Below are positions 1-7,796 of a stretch of DNA of 64,000 nucleotides, piece after piece. The position numbers and the translations under genes were made by a program. This DNA is from Clostridiales bacterium CCNA10 (lineage in GTDB: Bacteria > Bacillota > Clostridia > Oscillospirales > Oscillospiraceae). The notes under the pieces are model-generated. The model did no database searches and had not been told where the DNA came from. It saw only the letters and a list, made by a program, of their open reading frames with translations. Within the stretch, counting starts at the first letter, position 1; each line of letters starts with the position of its first letter. The stretch lies in assembly GCA_003573975.1 (NCBI GenBank), contig AP018533.1:868001-932000 (forward strand), in the 5' to 3' direction.

Positions 1-1141
1 GGGGGATCAGCTTCAAAATGCTGGATTTGCCCCGCCCCGTCCCGCCTATGATGGCGGTGACCTCGCCGGGGTGGGCGGAAAAGCTGATGTCCTTGAGGAT
101 CGGCTCGTCCGCGCCGGGGTAGGCGAAGGTCACATGGCGGAACTCCAGCGTGGAGCGCAGGGGGCGCTGCTTAAAGGGGTAGTCCCCGTCCCGGATGCCG
201 GTCTCTGTCTCCAGGACCTCCGCGATGCGGGCGGCACAGGCGTAGGTGGTAGGAAACATCATAATGACCAGGGACAGCATGATCACAGAGGTCAGCACCA
301 TGCTGATATACTGGCTGTTGGCCACCAGAGAGCCCACCTCCATGGCCCCGGTGTCCACATAGTGGGCCCCAAGCCCCAGGATGGCCGCTGTGGTTACGCC
401 GAAGATCACATTGATGGCGGGGAGGAGCAGGCTGGTGATCCTCCCAGCCGCCATGGCGGTCAGGGCGTAGTCCCGATTGGCCTGCCGGAAGCGGCCGCGC
501 TCCGTCTCCTGCTGGTTGAAGGCCCGGATGACCCGCACTCCCTCCAGGGACTCCAGGAAGAGTCGGTTGATCCTGTCCAGCTTCCGGCGGAGCTTGACGG
601 AATAGCGGGAGGCCAGGACCACGATGGCAGACAGGGCGGCGATCAGGACTGGGACGGCGATGGCCAGTACGGAGCTGACCTTTCCCCCAGTGGCGGAGGA
701 GAACACCAGCCCGGCCACCGCCATCATGGGAGCCAGGATGCCGATGCGCAGCAGCATGGAGAGAAAATTCTGCACATTGGTGATGTCCGAGGTGCTCCGG
801 GTGACCAGGCTGGCCGTCCCGAAGCGGTCCATCTCAGCGGAGGAGAAGGTCTGCACCTTGTCGAACACACGCTCACGGAGCTGGGAAGCAAACTGGGTGG
901 AGATGCCGGAGGCCAGCCGGACAGAACCCAGATTGATAAGACAGGAGAACACCGTGATGACTGCCATGATGACGGCGAGGACTCCAATCGTGGAGCGGGA
1001 CTGCACCGCCACCCCGCTGTTGATCATCCGGGCCAAAAGAGCGGGCAGCATCATCTGCCCGATAGCGGACAGCAGCACCAGGACCGACAGCCCGGCAACT
1101 TGCCTTCCGCTCAGCGTTACCTTGGAGAAGATCGTTTTCAT
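1..1141 (-). CDS. ABC transporter, fused permease/ATPase (C-terminus beyond window)
   Basis: Translation from the ATG at 1141 gives an N-terminal six-helix ABC exporter membrane domain starting MKTIFSKVTLSGRQVAGL, followed near the window edge by the start of an ATPase domain with the Walker A motif GGTGRGKSS (bases about 25-55). The rest of the nucleotide-binding domain lies outside the window. The layout is that of half-size multidrug/peptide/lipid exporters, which act as homo- or heterodimers in the inner membrane; the substrate cannot be told. It is divergent from a MerR/BmrR-type regulator at 1310, which suggests drug-inducible control. An AGGAGG lies about 14 nt before the ATG, slightly far. 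Confidence 0.93.
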   Translation of the reverse strand, partial: MKTIFSKVTLSGRQVAGLSVLVLLSAIGQMMLPALLARMINSGVAVQSRSTIGVLAVIMAVITVFSCLINLGSVRLASGISTQFASQLRERVFDKVQTFSSAEMDRFGTASLVTRSTSDITNVQNFLSMLLRIGILAPMMAVAGLVFSSATGGKVSSVLAIAVPVLIAALSAIVVLASRYSVKLRRKLDRINRLFLESLEGVRVIRAFNQQETERGRFRQANRDYALTAMAAGRITSLLLPAINVIFGVTTAAILGLGAHYVDTGAMEVGSLVANSQYISMVLTSVIMLSLVIMMFPTTYACAARIAEVLETETGIRDGDYPFKQRPLRSTLEFRHVTFAYPGADEPILKDISFSAHPGEVTAIIGGTGRGKSSILKLIP

Positions 1142-1272
1142 AGGGTGTTTGTTTGCCTCCTTGATGTGGAATGATGGGATTAGACGGCCCCGGCCTGACG
1201 CCTTTTTTGCCGTATGGGGCGCGGGGAGCCTTTACAGCTCCGGGACGCCCGTGTTACACTGGTACCATCATA

Positions 1273-1295
1273 AACCATCCTGTAACAGGACGGTT
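1273..1295. promoter_or_regulatory. Dyad operator, MerR type
   Basis: AACCATCCTG-TAA-CAGGACGGTT is a 23-bp dyad with one mismatch between 10-bp arms, in the divergent gap between the ABC exporter and the MerR regulator. Size and layout match MerR-family operators, which normally lie in an over-long promoter spacer. It ends 15 bp before the regulator start codon and overlaps its ribosome binding region, so autoregulation is likely. The exact -35/-10 pair was not resolved. Confidence 0.6.
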
Positions 1296-1309
1296 AAGGG
1301 GGGATTTTT

Positions 1310-2128
1310 GTGCTGGATCAGCGGCAGAAGCTGTTCACCATCGGCCGGTTTGCGGCCATCCACGGCGTGACGAAAAAGACACTGATGTGGTATGATGAGA
1401 TGGGGCTGGTGACCCCCGCCGTGATCGGGGAAAACGGGTACCGCTACTACACCTATCAGCAGAGCTCCACCCTGGAGACGGTCCTCATGCTCCGGGAGCT
1501 GAATGTCTCCATCCCGGAGATCAAGGGGTTTATGGAGCATCGTTCTGCCTCTGGTATGGAGAAACTGCTGTCCGCCCAGATCCGGGAACTGGATGAGCGG
1601 CTCTCCCATCTGCGGACAATGAAAAAGACCCTGGTGAGCCGCCACCAGGACATGATGGCATTGCTGCACCTGGATCTTTCTGAAATCAGTGTGGTTCAGA
1701 AGGAAAAAAGCTGCCTGGCTGTGGTACCAGTAGAGCAGGAGTTACCCACGGCAGCTGATGTGGAGCAGGTGATCGGGGCGGTAAAGCGGTACAGCTTGCA
1801 GCGCCTCCACGATGCGGTGTATGGCTCCATGATCGCGGTGGATCAGCTGCACCAGGGGAGTTATGACCGGTATGAAGCGCTGTATGTGGAATTGCCCCGC
1901 CTCAGTACTCAAAAAGGGCTGCACATCCGCCCTGGCGGTCAGTATCTCAGGGCTTTTTGCAAGGGAAGCTGGGATAATCTCCCGGGCCGCTATGAGGAGA
2001 TCCTCGCCTATGCCAGGGCGCATGGTCTGGAACTGTACGGATATTCTTATGAGACAGGGATCAATGAAAGTGTTATCAATGGTTTTGACGAATATATTAC
2101 CCAGATTGAGATCCCGATTCAGATATGA
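1310..2128 (+). CDS. MerR-family transcriptional regulator with GyrI-like effector domain
   Basis: 272 aa from a GTG start preceded by AAGGGGGGA. Residues about 7-75 are a MerR winged helix-turn-helix (FTIGRFAAIHGVTKKTLMWY, then NGYRYYTYQQ), residues about 80-125 the dimerisation coiled coil, and residues about 135-270 a GyrI/BmrR-like effector-binding domain. BmrR-like proteins bind cationic drugs and activate an efflux gene by untwisting its promoter. The divergent ABC exporter and the dyad at 1273-1295 fit that role. The ligand is unknown. Confidence 0.9.
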   Translation: MLDQRQKLFTIGRFAAIHGVTKKTLMWYDEMGLVTPAVIGENGYRYYTYQQSSTLETVLMLRELNVSIPEIKGFMEHRSASGMEKLLSAQIRELDERLSHLRTMKKTLVSRHQDMMALLHLDLSEISVVQKEKSCLAVVPVEQELPTAADVEQVIGAVKRYSLQRLHDAVYGSMIAVDQLHQGSYDRYEALYVELPRLSTQKGLHIRPGGQYLRAFCKGSWDNLPGRYEEILAYARAHGLELYGYSYETGINESVINGFDEYITQIEIPIQI

Positions 2129-2138
2129 GTTAGAGAGA

Positions 2139-2183
2139 AAAGAACCTGCCGCAGGCTCCAGAAGCCTGCGGCAGGTTCTTTTT
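2139..2183. terminator. Rho-independent terminator after merR-type gene
   Basis: AAAGAACCTGCCGCAGGCT and its complement AGCCTGCGGCAGGTTCTTT form a long perfect stem with a five-base loop and a T-run. The stem begins 10 bp after the regulator stop. The symmetric A/T flanks could also serve the minus-strand response regulator ending at 2227. Confidence 0.93.
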
Positions 2184-2226
2184 ATAGACCTAGGGATCCA
2201 GCTGGCAGCAGCGGCTGAAACAGCGC

Positions 2227-3063
2227 TCAGTCCTCTTCGACCAGCACCAGCATCCCGTCCAGAAAACGCTTGAGATTGGCCTTTCCCTTGGGCCCGCGGC
2301 CCTGGATGCAGGCCATCTCGGCCCGCACCTCCTGAAAGGGGAACAGGCGGGAGGCGTACAGGGTGAAGATCTCGTTGCCGTAGTCCTCCAGCCCCAAACT
2401 GGCCAGGTGGTGCAGTCCCCGCTCCACCGCCCGCCTGGCCCTCTGCTCCATGGATTTGGGGCTGTCGCTGAGCTGGGCGCACAGGGCGCCGACCCCCACC
2501 TGACTGACCTGCTGCCCCTGCTCCAGAAGAAGCATACACAGCTCCACGATGTCCCGGGCGCCCTTTTCTCCTGCCATCCCCAGTTGGCTCAGGGTGGTCT
2601 GGATCCGCTTGCGCTGGGCTTCCAGGCGGCTGCGCCGTCCCACCGGAGCGGCCTTTTCTGCAAAGACGCTCTGAATGGTGTGGAGGTCCCGCTCATTTTC
2701 CAGCTGGCGGCGCACATTTAGGATGACCTGGCGAACCTCAATGAGGTTGATGGGCTTGTTGATGAAAAAGTCCACCCCGGCCAGATAGGCCTTGGCCACC
2801 ATCTCCTTATTGCTTACCTGAGAGATCATGATGAACTTAGCCCGGCAGCCCTGCTCCTTCAGCTCCCGCACCACCTGGATGCCGTCCTTTTGCGGCATCA
2901 GCAGGTCCACCAGGACCAGGTCGGGGTCCAGGGCCAGGATCTGTCCCAGATTCGCCGGTTCCCCGCCGCTGTCACCGCACACGACGCCCAGTTCGTTTCC
3001 CTCCACAATGTCCTCCAGGATCCCGATCACGGAGGTGTCGTCCTCTACAATATAGATCCTCAT
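2227..3063 (-). CDS. Response regulator, GlnL/YcbB-like
   Basis: 278 aa. Residues 1-120 are a CheY-like receiver: acidic pocket E7-D8-D9, phospho-acceptor D53 in LVLVDLLMPQ, lysine K103 in FINKPIN. The C-terminal half (about 140-278) is an all-helical DNA-binding region resembling the YcbB domain of Bacillus subtilis GlnL, which controls glutamine uptake and glutaminase genes; this assignment is from pattern recognition. The start overlaps the upstream kinase stop by 4 bp, so the two are translationally coupled. Its targets are not visible in the window. Confidence 0.85.
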   Translation of the reverse strand: MRIYIVEDDTSVIGILEDIVEGNELGVVCGDSGGEPANLGQILALDPDLVLVDLLMPQKDGIQVVRELKEQGCRAKFIMISQVSNKEMVAKAYLAGVDFFINKPINLIEVRQVILNVRRQLENERDLHTIQSVFAEKAAPVGRRSRLEAQRKRIQTTLSQLGMAGEKGARDIVELCMLLLEQGQQVSQVGVGALCAQLSDSPKSMEQRARRAVERGLHHLASLGLEDYGNEIFTLYASRLFPFQEVRAEMACIQGRGPKGKANLKRFLDGMLVLVEED

Positions 3064-4391
3064 ACTGCTCCCTTCTCCATGGCCGTCCTCGGGATGGTCA
3101 CCCGAAAACAGGCCCCTGTGGCGTCTGTTCCGCCGGGGACTGTACCCGGCCCGCTGTCTACCTGAATGGTTCCGCCCAGCTCTTGGACCATGAACTCCAC
3201 AGCGGGCAGGCCGATCCCCCGGCTAATATTCCCCGTCTCCGGGTTGAACTTGGTGGAGTAGCCCACCCGGAACAGGTTCTGCATGGCACGGGGGGAGATG
3301 CCGGGGCCGTTGTCCTGAACGGTGAACACCAGATCCTCCCCAACCAGATGCTCCTCCACCCAGATGGCTCCGGTGCCCCGGCCGCTCTGGATAGCCTCGG
3401 CGGCGTTCATCACCAGATTTTTCAGGATGGACATGAGGCGGTAGTGCTCCTCGGTGGCGAAGTCGGTCTCATAGTGGCATTGAATGGCGATCTTTTCCCG
3501 CTCTTCTCCCAGGATGTGTCCCATGGTATCCTGGAGGATGTGGAACAGGTCGGAGATCCACATCTGCTCGTCGTTGTCGGTCCCGGTGCCGGCCACCTCG
3601 CCCTCGATGCCCCGGATGATGCTCAGGTTGTCCTTTTTGACCTCGTGGACGTCCCGGGCGATGGATAGGGCCAGCTGCCGCAGCTCCTCCGGGCAGCTCT
3701 GCTCTCCCAGCTGCTCATACAGCCGGTAGGCCCGGGTCATGATGCCCTCAATGTTCTCCGCGTCCTTTTTCAAAAAATAGAGCTCGTTTTTCAGGTTGGC
3801 AGTCATGAGGAACAGCCGCTGATAGCGGCGCTCGTGCTCCTCCACCAGCAGGAGCCGGCGGGATCGGCGGATCCCCCACAGCACCCCTGCAGCCAGCAGG
3901 GACCGGGCCAGCCCCAGCAGCACCAGGCCGGACAGAGAGGTCAGGTCCGGGAGCGAGCCCTTGGACAGGGTGAGGTTGATGACGTTGGAGAGGGTATCGC
4001 ATAGCCAGAAGCTCCGCCACAGCTGGGGAAGAGATGCCTGCGCCCTGTCCCGCAGGACCAGACAGAACAGCCCCTCATAGCAGAGGTAGAAGATGGCGCC
4101 CGGGTACTCACGCAGCAGGATCTCCGCCGCCCCCGCGCCCCCCAGCATCCCCAGAAGGCACCGCACCAGAAGTACCATGCAGCTGGTGAGCACCCCGGTG
4201 TCCGGTTTCCGGCTGTCCTGCATCAGGGTCACCAGCAGCACCGGGTAGAGCACCACCGCCCCTGATACCCGGAAGTTGTCCACCCACACGTTGACGAACA
4301 GCTCGGCGCTCAGCGCCGTGGCCAGGGCGGTGAGCAGACGCCGCTCCCACCGGGCGGCCCGCCTCCGCAGGCGGCGCTTCTCCTGCTCCAT
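3060..4391 (-). CDS. Sensor histidine kinase, GlnK-like
   Basis: 443 aa. The N-terminal about 180 residues are hydrophobic with several membrane segments, followed by a coiled-coil dimerisation region and a C-terminal HATPase_c domain with N-box NLVMNAAEAI (about 330), G1 box DNGPGI (about 358) and G2 GIGLPAV. A clear phospho-accepting H-box is not obvious, as in the GlnK/CitA-like SPOB group (possibly in IARDVHEVKKDN). It is the partner of the overlapping response regulator. The start has GAGAGGGAGGG upstream. The prophage left end begins only 38 bp upstream and splits the likely -10 box. Confidence 0.88.
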   Translation of the reverse strand: MEQEKRRLRRRAARWERRLLTALATALSAELFVNVWVDNFRVSGAVVLYPVLLVTLMQDSRKPDTGVLTSCMVLLVRCLLGMLGGAGAAEILLREYPGAIFYLCYEGLFCLVLRDRAQASLPQLWRSFWLCDTLSNVINLTLSKGSLPDLTSLSGLVLLGLARSLLAAGVLWGIRRSRRLLLVEEHERRYQRLFLMTANLKNELYFLKKDAENIEGIMTRAYRLYEQLGEQSCPEELRQLALSIARDVHEVKKDNLSIIRGIEGEVAGTGTDNDEQMWISDLFHILQDTMGHILGEEREKIAIQCHYETDFATEEHYRLMSILKNLVMNAAEAIQSGRGTGAIWVEEHLVGEDLVFTVQDNGPGISPRAMQNLFRVGYSTKFNPETGNISRGIGLPAVEFMVQELGGTIQVDSGPGTVPGGTDATGACFRVTIPRTAMEKGAV

Positions 4392-4423
4392 GCCGGATCC
4401 CTCCCTCTCGTCTGTTTGGCTAA

Positions 4424-4428
4424 ATTAT
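4424..4428. repeat. Target-site duplication, left copy (ATTAT)
   Basis: ATTAT directly abuts the TGTA left terminus and is repeated exactly at 40483-40487 after the right terminus. A 5-bp duplication is what Mu-type transposases generate. Confidence 0.95.
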
Positions 4429-4516
4429 TGTACGGAGACAACGTATTTGAGAAACACGGGATAAACCGGGACAGGACGGGAGACCGCGAGAAAACCCGCT
4501 ATTTGTGCGGGAAACA
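4429..4516. promoter_or_regulatory. Prophage left end: transposase-binding-like sites
   Basis: From the TGTA terminus, GAGAAA motifs lie at offsets 21-26 (TTTGAGAAACACGG) and 60-65 (GCGAGAAAACC), with a weaker GGGAAAC at 81-87. The outermost site matches the outermost right-end site (TTTGAGAAACTCGG) at the same offset. Mu-type transposases bind several such sites at each end to build the transpososome. The sites are inferred from repetition between ends, not from a known consensus. Confidence 0.75.
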
Positions 4517-4578
4517 GGGCATTTTCACCCGGGACAGGGCATTGATCCGGCCCGGCTCTATCAGACAACTTGAGACGA

Positions 4579-4607
4579 GGGCGTCGACGCGGTCGGCGTC
4601 CTTTTTT
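4579..4607 (+). terminator. Terminator in prophage left end
   Basis: GGGCGTCGA and TCGGCGTCC (nine pairs, two G-U) with a five-base loop, followed by TTTTTT. Orientation would stop host transcription entering the prophage from the left. Confidence 0.75.
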
Positions 4608-4985
4608 CATGCCCTGGGAGGCCCTGGGAGGCCCTACAACGGCGGCGGCGCGTCGGGCGCATATCAACCCGCCGAGGGCGAAAAACCTTGATACAAGGCC
4701 GTTTTCGGGCGCAAGAAGGGCCGCTCGGCCCGTCCCGGAAGTCACAGCAGCAGACAAAGAGGACGGGCTTCGCGGCCCTTGAGGATAGTATAGCAGACGA
4801 GGCCCCGGAAGGCAAGCAGGCGAGCCGTGCAAACAGGGCGTTAATCCGTGCAGAAATTAACGACAGGGCCCAAAAACACGGCGGCGCGGGCGCAGATCGG
4901 CGGGGCCGGGGCGTTACGAGCCGTTAAACGGGGCGTTACTCCCGAGGCGGCGACGGGGCGGAACCAGGGGCAAAAGGCCAGAATA

Positions 4986-5090
4986 CAAAGGGACATTTTC
5001 GGCAAAAGCGCGGGGACGTGTCCCTTTGCCCGGAATACGCGGGTTTTCCAGGGGGCGAGCCCCTTCTCCGGCCCCGGAAGCAAAGGGACA
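4986..5090. repeat. Three copies of CAAAGGGACA (two direct, one inverted)
   Basis: CAAAGGGACA at 4986-4995 and 5081-5090, and its exact reverse complement TGTCCCTTTG at 5019-5028. Three perfect 10-mers in 105 bp of non-coding phage DNA next to the repressor suggest protein-binding sites (enhancer-like or internal transposase sites). Function is inferred only. Confidence 0.6.
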
Positions 5091-5129
5091 GTATTTTGAT
5101 TTATTTTTTAATCATAGCAGGGCAAAAAA

Positions 5130-5567
5130 TCAGGTGGTTCCGTCGCGAGCTTCACGGCTCTCGGCGGGGCCGCTTTTTTCGTCGTCGCTCCCGTCGAAAT
5201 ATGTCCAGAAGATAGACTCTTTTTCCCCGTCGCCGAGGCGCGTGTATTTGAAGTGCGTCAAGTCGAAGATCTCCTTCTTTGCCTCCTCGGGCAAAAGCCG
5301 GAACATGGCAACGAGGTCGGCCTCCATCGAGGACAGCGGGACGCCGTCGCAGCTCGGCGCGGCGGGAGCGTTTGGGCTACCCCCGTTTACAAGATAGTCG
5401 ATAGTTACATTTAGCCTATGGGCTACTTTGCGAACGCTTTCAATATTGGGGGTTTGCGTTTCCCAGCGGCGAATAGTAGCGTTTGCGAGGCCACATTCCC
5501 GCTCAAGTTGCTTGACATTCAAGCCTTGCTCTTTTATGAGTTCGTGAACTCGTTCAAAGATGGACAT
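5130..5567 (-). CDS. Phage repressor, XRE/HTH family
   Basis: 145 aa. Residues about 5-62 are a lambda-repressor-like helix-turn-helix (MSIFERVHELIKEQGLNVKQ, then GLANATIRRWE). The rest is an acidic and polar C-terminal region without a visible protease-type domain. It is the only clear leftward gene among the early phage genes and faces the early promoter, the position of Mu repressor c. AAGGAG lies 10 nt before the ATG. A copy of the presumed operator (5568-5579) abuts its start codon, so autorepression is likely. Confidence 0.88.
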   Translation of the reverse strand: MSIFERVHELIKEQGLNVKQLERECGLANATIRRWETQTPNIESVRKVAHRLNVTIDYLVNGGSPNAPAAPSCDGVPLSSMEADLVAMFRLLPEEAKKEIFDLTHFKYTRLGDGEKESIFWTYFDGSDDEKSGPAESREARDGTT

Positions 5568-5631
5568 AGTGAATAAACTCCTTTTTCTTAGTGGATGGGC
5601 TATTTCCCTATTGACAAATAGTGAATAGGCT
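5568..5631. promoter_or_regulatory. Triple repressor operator
   Basis: Three direct repeats AGTGAATAAACT (5568-5579), AGTGGATGGGCT (5590-5601) and AGTGAATAGGCT (5620-5631) lie between the repressor start and the early promoter. The first covers the repressor translation start; the third fills the spacer between the -35 and -10 of the early promoter. The arrangement suits a repressor that blocks both promoters. Confidence 0.7.
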
Positions 5632-5639
5632 ACTATAAT
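5611..5639 (+). promoter_or_regulatory. Early lytic promoter, perfect sigma-70 consensus
   Basis: TTGACA (5611-5616), 17-bp spacer, TATAAT (5634-5639). Both hexamers match consensus exactly, so without repression it should be very strong. Transcription would start near 5646 and run through the early genes to the terminator at 15795-15833. Confidence 0.92.
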
Positions 5640-5713
5640 GACATTAGATTAAAAAATTAAGCAAAGACAGCATAGCACACCACCACCCAAAAAGAAAGAG
5701 AAAAGGAGGCGGC

Positions 5714-5999
5714 GGTAGAGTAAAAGCGAGCGGCGAGGGCCTTCACCCCCTTTACTTCAATTCGTTTCCGGCGTCACAAACTGGACACAGCACCACACGG
5801 CGGACGCCTCGCCGCCGGATGGGAGCGCCGCAAGAGCAGCACCGATGCTTCGATACTCTACAGAGCGAAGCATAGCGAAAGAAGTCGAGAGAGCTCGCGC
5901 GGTTCGGGTCGGCGGGCGCTGCAACGCCCCCGGCCCGGTTAGAGGAAGTCATTCTAAGTTTCATACAAGTCGGCCCTCGCCGTTCGCTTTTACTCTACC
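5714..5999. repeat. 286-bp segment bounded by 28-bp inverted repeats
   Basis: The arm at 5714-5741 (beginning GGTAGAGTAAAAGCG) matches the reverse complement of 5972-5999 at 27 of 28 positions. The segment is in the early-operon leader and encloses a minus-strand ORF for a zinc-ribbon-like protein. AAAGGAGGCG-like sequences lie just outside on both sides (about 5702 and 6019). It could be an invertible segment, a small mobile element or a long leader RNA stem; no recombinase gene is nearby. Confidence 0.75.
5752..5964 (-). CDS. Small zinc-ribbon-like ORF (tentative)
   Basis: 70 aa, antisense to the early transcript and enclosed by the 28-bp inverted repeats. The C-terminus reads HRCCSCGAPIRRRGVRR then LCPVC, giving two CxxC knuckles as in short zinc ribbons. 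There is no strong ribosome binding site before the ATG at 5964 and the N-terminal half is low in recognisable features. It may be a real inversion-controlled or antisense gene, or a chance ORF; the paired cysteines are the only support. Confidence 0.4.
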   Translation of the reverse strand: MKLRMTSSNRAGGVAAPADPNRASSLDFFRYASLCRVSKHRCCSCGAPIRRRGVRRVVLCPVCDAGNELK

Positions 6000-6034
6000 A
6001 TATACCGCACCGAAACGCAAAGGAGGCGATCTCT

Positions 6035-6199
6035 TTGAGACGCGGCAAGAAGCCAACCAGGAAGCAGAAGATCCGGCTCGGACAAGCGGGCCTCTCGCCG
6101 GAGAACTGGCTCGTCGTGAAGCAGAAGCAGAACGGGGAGCTCGTCATCCTCCACAAGCACACGGACACGATCCGGGTCGTCCCTCCCCTGGGACAGTGA
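6035..6199 (+). CDS. DUF6906-like small phage protein
   Basis: 54 aa from TTG at 6035, with AAAGGAGG ending 10 nt upstream. Sequence MRRGKKPTRKQKIRLGQAG then LSPENWLVVKQ. Small basic proteins of this pattern (KRPTRKQK...GLNPENWLVVK) recur in Firmicute phages and integrative elements; function unknown. First rightward gene of the early operon. Confidence 0.8.
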   Translation: MRRGKKPTRKQKIRLGQAGLSPENWLVVKQKQNGELVILHKHTDTIRVVPPLGQ

Positions 6200-6230
6200 C
6201 CCCCACACACAGAAAGGAAGGAACAGCAGC

Positions 6231-7367
6231 ATGAGAAAGATGAAGAAGATCAACGGCTACCTCGTCGTCAAGTTCAACGCCCGGGAGCTCCGGGAGTACG
6301 AGGGGACGGCCCTCGGCGAGTATGGCGTCATCGACGCCGAGCTCTACACCGGCATCCTGGACGTCGACCGGGGCGCGATGGAGTACGACAACGCGGGCAG
6401 CATGGAGGAGGCCGTGGAGCTGGCCCGGGGCCTCGAGTCGGAGCTCGACGCCGAGGAGCCCGAGGTCAAGGTCACGATCGTCAAGGAGACCGACGAGACC
6501 ACCGAGGAGGAGGAAGTCGACGCGCAGCAGATGATCGCCGGATGGGAGAACGTCCTCCGGGGGCAGGTCGCGAGCGCCCACTATAAGGACGTGGACGAGC
6601 GCACGGCAGCGCATGAGCTTTACGGCTACAAGGTCGCCCTCCGCGACCTGGGCCTTCTGGATCGGGAAGACTGCTACGTCCTCCCGGACACCTTCGGGGA
6701 GGCCCCGGGGCCGCTCCCCAAGAAGCCGGAGGAGCTCCTCGCCTATGTGTGCGACGAGCTTTGTCGGCACCGCCGCCCGGAGATGCCGCAAGAGGAGCTC
6801 GACGCGGTTTGTGAGAAGTGCTCCCTCGAGCGGCTGGCGAACGAGGCCGACGGGCGAGATCTCCGGGCTCGGGAGAAAGCCCTCGGGGCGCTCTATGGGC
6901 TCGTCGACCGTATCCGAGACCGAGAGAGCAGCGTCGAGGCCGACCGGGTCGGCGCAGAGGCCCGGGCCTATCTCCGGGCGCTGGCGACTGTCCAGGTCAT
7001 CACGGAGCGAGAGCGGGAGTCCTTCGCCGCAGCCATTGAGGACGCGGTCAAGGCCCGGACGGCTCCGGCGGAGCGGACGACCTTCGAGCACCTTCACCCG
7101 GAACTCAAGCGGCACCGGGAGACGGCGAAGATCTACGCCCTGGGGCTGGCGCTGGCGGAGAAATGCCCGCCCAACGATTGCCGGGTGTACCTCAACATCT
7201 TCAACGCGGCCCGGGAGCTGGACGCAGCCCTGGACAACCTGGACGCCGACGGCGCTCCGGCGCTGGCCTTGCGGAAGGAACTCCGGGAACGAGTCGGGGA
7301 GCTGGCGGAGATGATGGAAGACAACTACGCCGTCGAGCAGTACCGGAAGGGAGGCGGGGCGAAATGA
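6231..7367 (+). CDS. Phage early protein of unknown function
   Basis: 378 aa, acidic and Glu/Arg-rich, with an N-terminal beta-rich stretch (INGYLVVKFNARELREYEG), an acidic linker near residues 75-100 and a mainly helical remainder. No catalytic motif was recognised. AAGGAAGGAA lies upstream of the ATG. Its stop overlaps the next start (ATGA). The position between the repressor region and the transposase suggests a host-takeover or replication-accessory role, which is a guess. Confidence 0.75.
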   Translation: MRKMKKINGYLVVKFNARELREYEGTALGEYGVIDAELYTGILDVDRGAMEYDNAGSMEEAVELARGLESELDAEEPEVKVTIVKETDETTEEEEVDAQQMIAGWENVLRGQVASAHYKDVDERTAAHELYGYKVALRDLGLLDREDCYVLPDTFGEAPGPLPKKPEELLAYVCDELCRHRRPEMPQEELDAVCEKCSLERLANEADGRDLRAREKALGALYGLVDRIRDRESSVEADRVGAEARAYLRALATVQVITERERESFAAAIEDAVKARTAPAERTTFEHLHPELKRHRETAKIYALGLALAEKCPPNDCRVYLNIFNAARELDAALDNLDADGAPALALRKELRERVGELAEMMEDNYAVEQYRKGGGAK

Positions 7368-7762
7368 GAGCGGAGCTCAAGCGAGCCGCCGACCTCGTCG
7401 CCTTCCAGCGGCGCGAGGCCCTGTCTCGGAAGCGGCTCTCGGGAGACCCCCGGAACCCATTCCGCCCCCGGTATGGCGCGGAGCTGACCTTCGCCGCCGC
7501 GTCACAGGAGGCCGAGACCCTGGGCTATATTCTCAAATTGCTTGAGAAGGAAGCGGCCCGAGAGTGTGCGAGGCGGGTCTTCCCCACGCTGGACGCGATC
7601 CTCGACTTCGTCGTCGGCCTGGGCCTCATGGCCCTCGGGGGCCTGGGGCTCGCCGCCGCGTGTGTCGTGGCAGGAGCGCCGGACAGCTTCACCCGTGCGG
7701 CGGCGCTGCTGGGCCTGGGGTTTATGGCAGCGGTCAACCTGCACCGGCAGAAGCGGAAGTAA
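7364..7762 (+). CDS. Phage membrane protein, unknown function
   Basis: 132 aa, ATG overlapping the previous stop by 4 bp. Residues about 1-75 are charged and soluble (MRAELKRAADLVAFQRREAL). Residues about 78-125 contain two hydrophobic segments (LDFVVGLGLMALGGLGLAAA and a second ending at FMAAVNLHRQ). Probably a two-helix inner-membrane protein with a cytoplasmic N-terminal domain. No family recognised. Confidence 0.7.
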   Translation: MRAELKRAADLVAFQRREALSRKRLSGDPRNPFRPRYGAELTFAAASQEAETLGYILKLLEKEAARECARRVFPTLDAILDFVVGLGLMALGGLGLAAACVVAGAPDSFTRAAALLGLGFMAAVNLHRQKRK

Positions 7763-7796
7763 ATCTAAGAACGACTACACAGGAAGGAGGACAGCG

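Larger units (their letters stand above)
4517..5129. other. Gene-free left-end region
   Basis: No convincing gene lies in these 613 bp. They hold the terminator at 4579-4607, a 10-bp tandem duplication GCCCTGGGAG at 4611-4630, and three copies of CAAAGGGACA or its complement between 4986 and 5090. The stretch separates the left transposase sites from the repressor, the place where Mu has its operator/internal enhancer, so a role in transposition control is possible but not shown. Confidence 0.6.

Noticed and set aside
4425..5129. Several overlapping open frames of 60-135 codons in the prophage left end
   Set aside because: Arg/Pro/Gly-rich in all frames, without ribosome sites or similarity between frames; expected in very GC-rich non-coding DNA.
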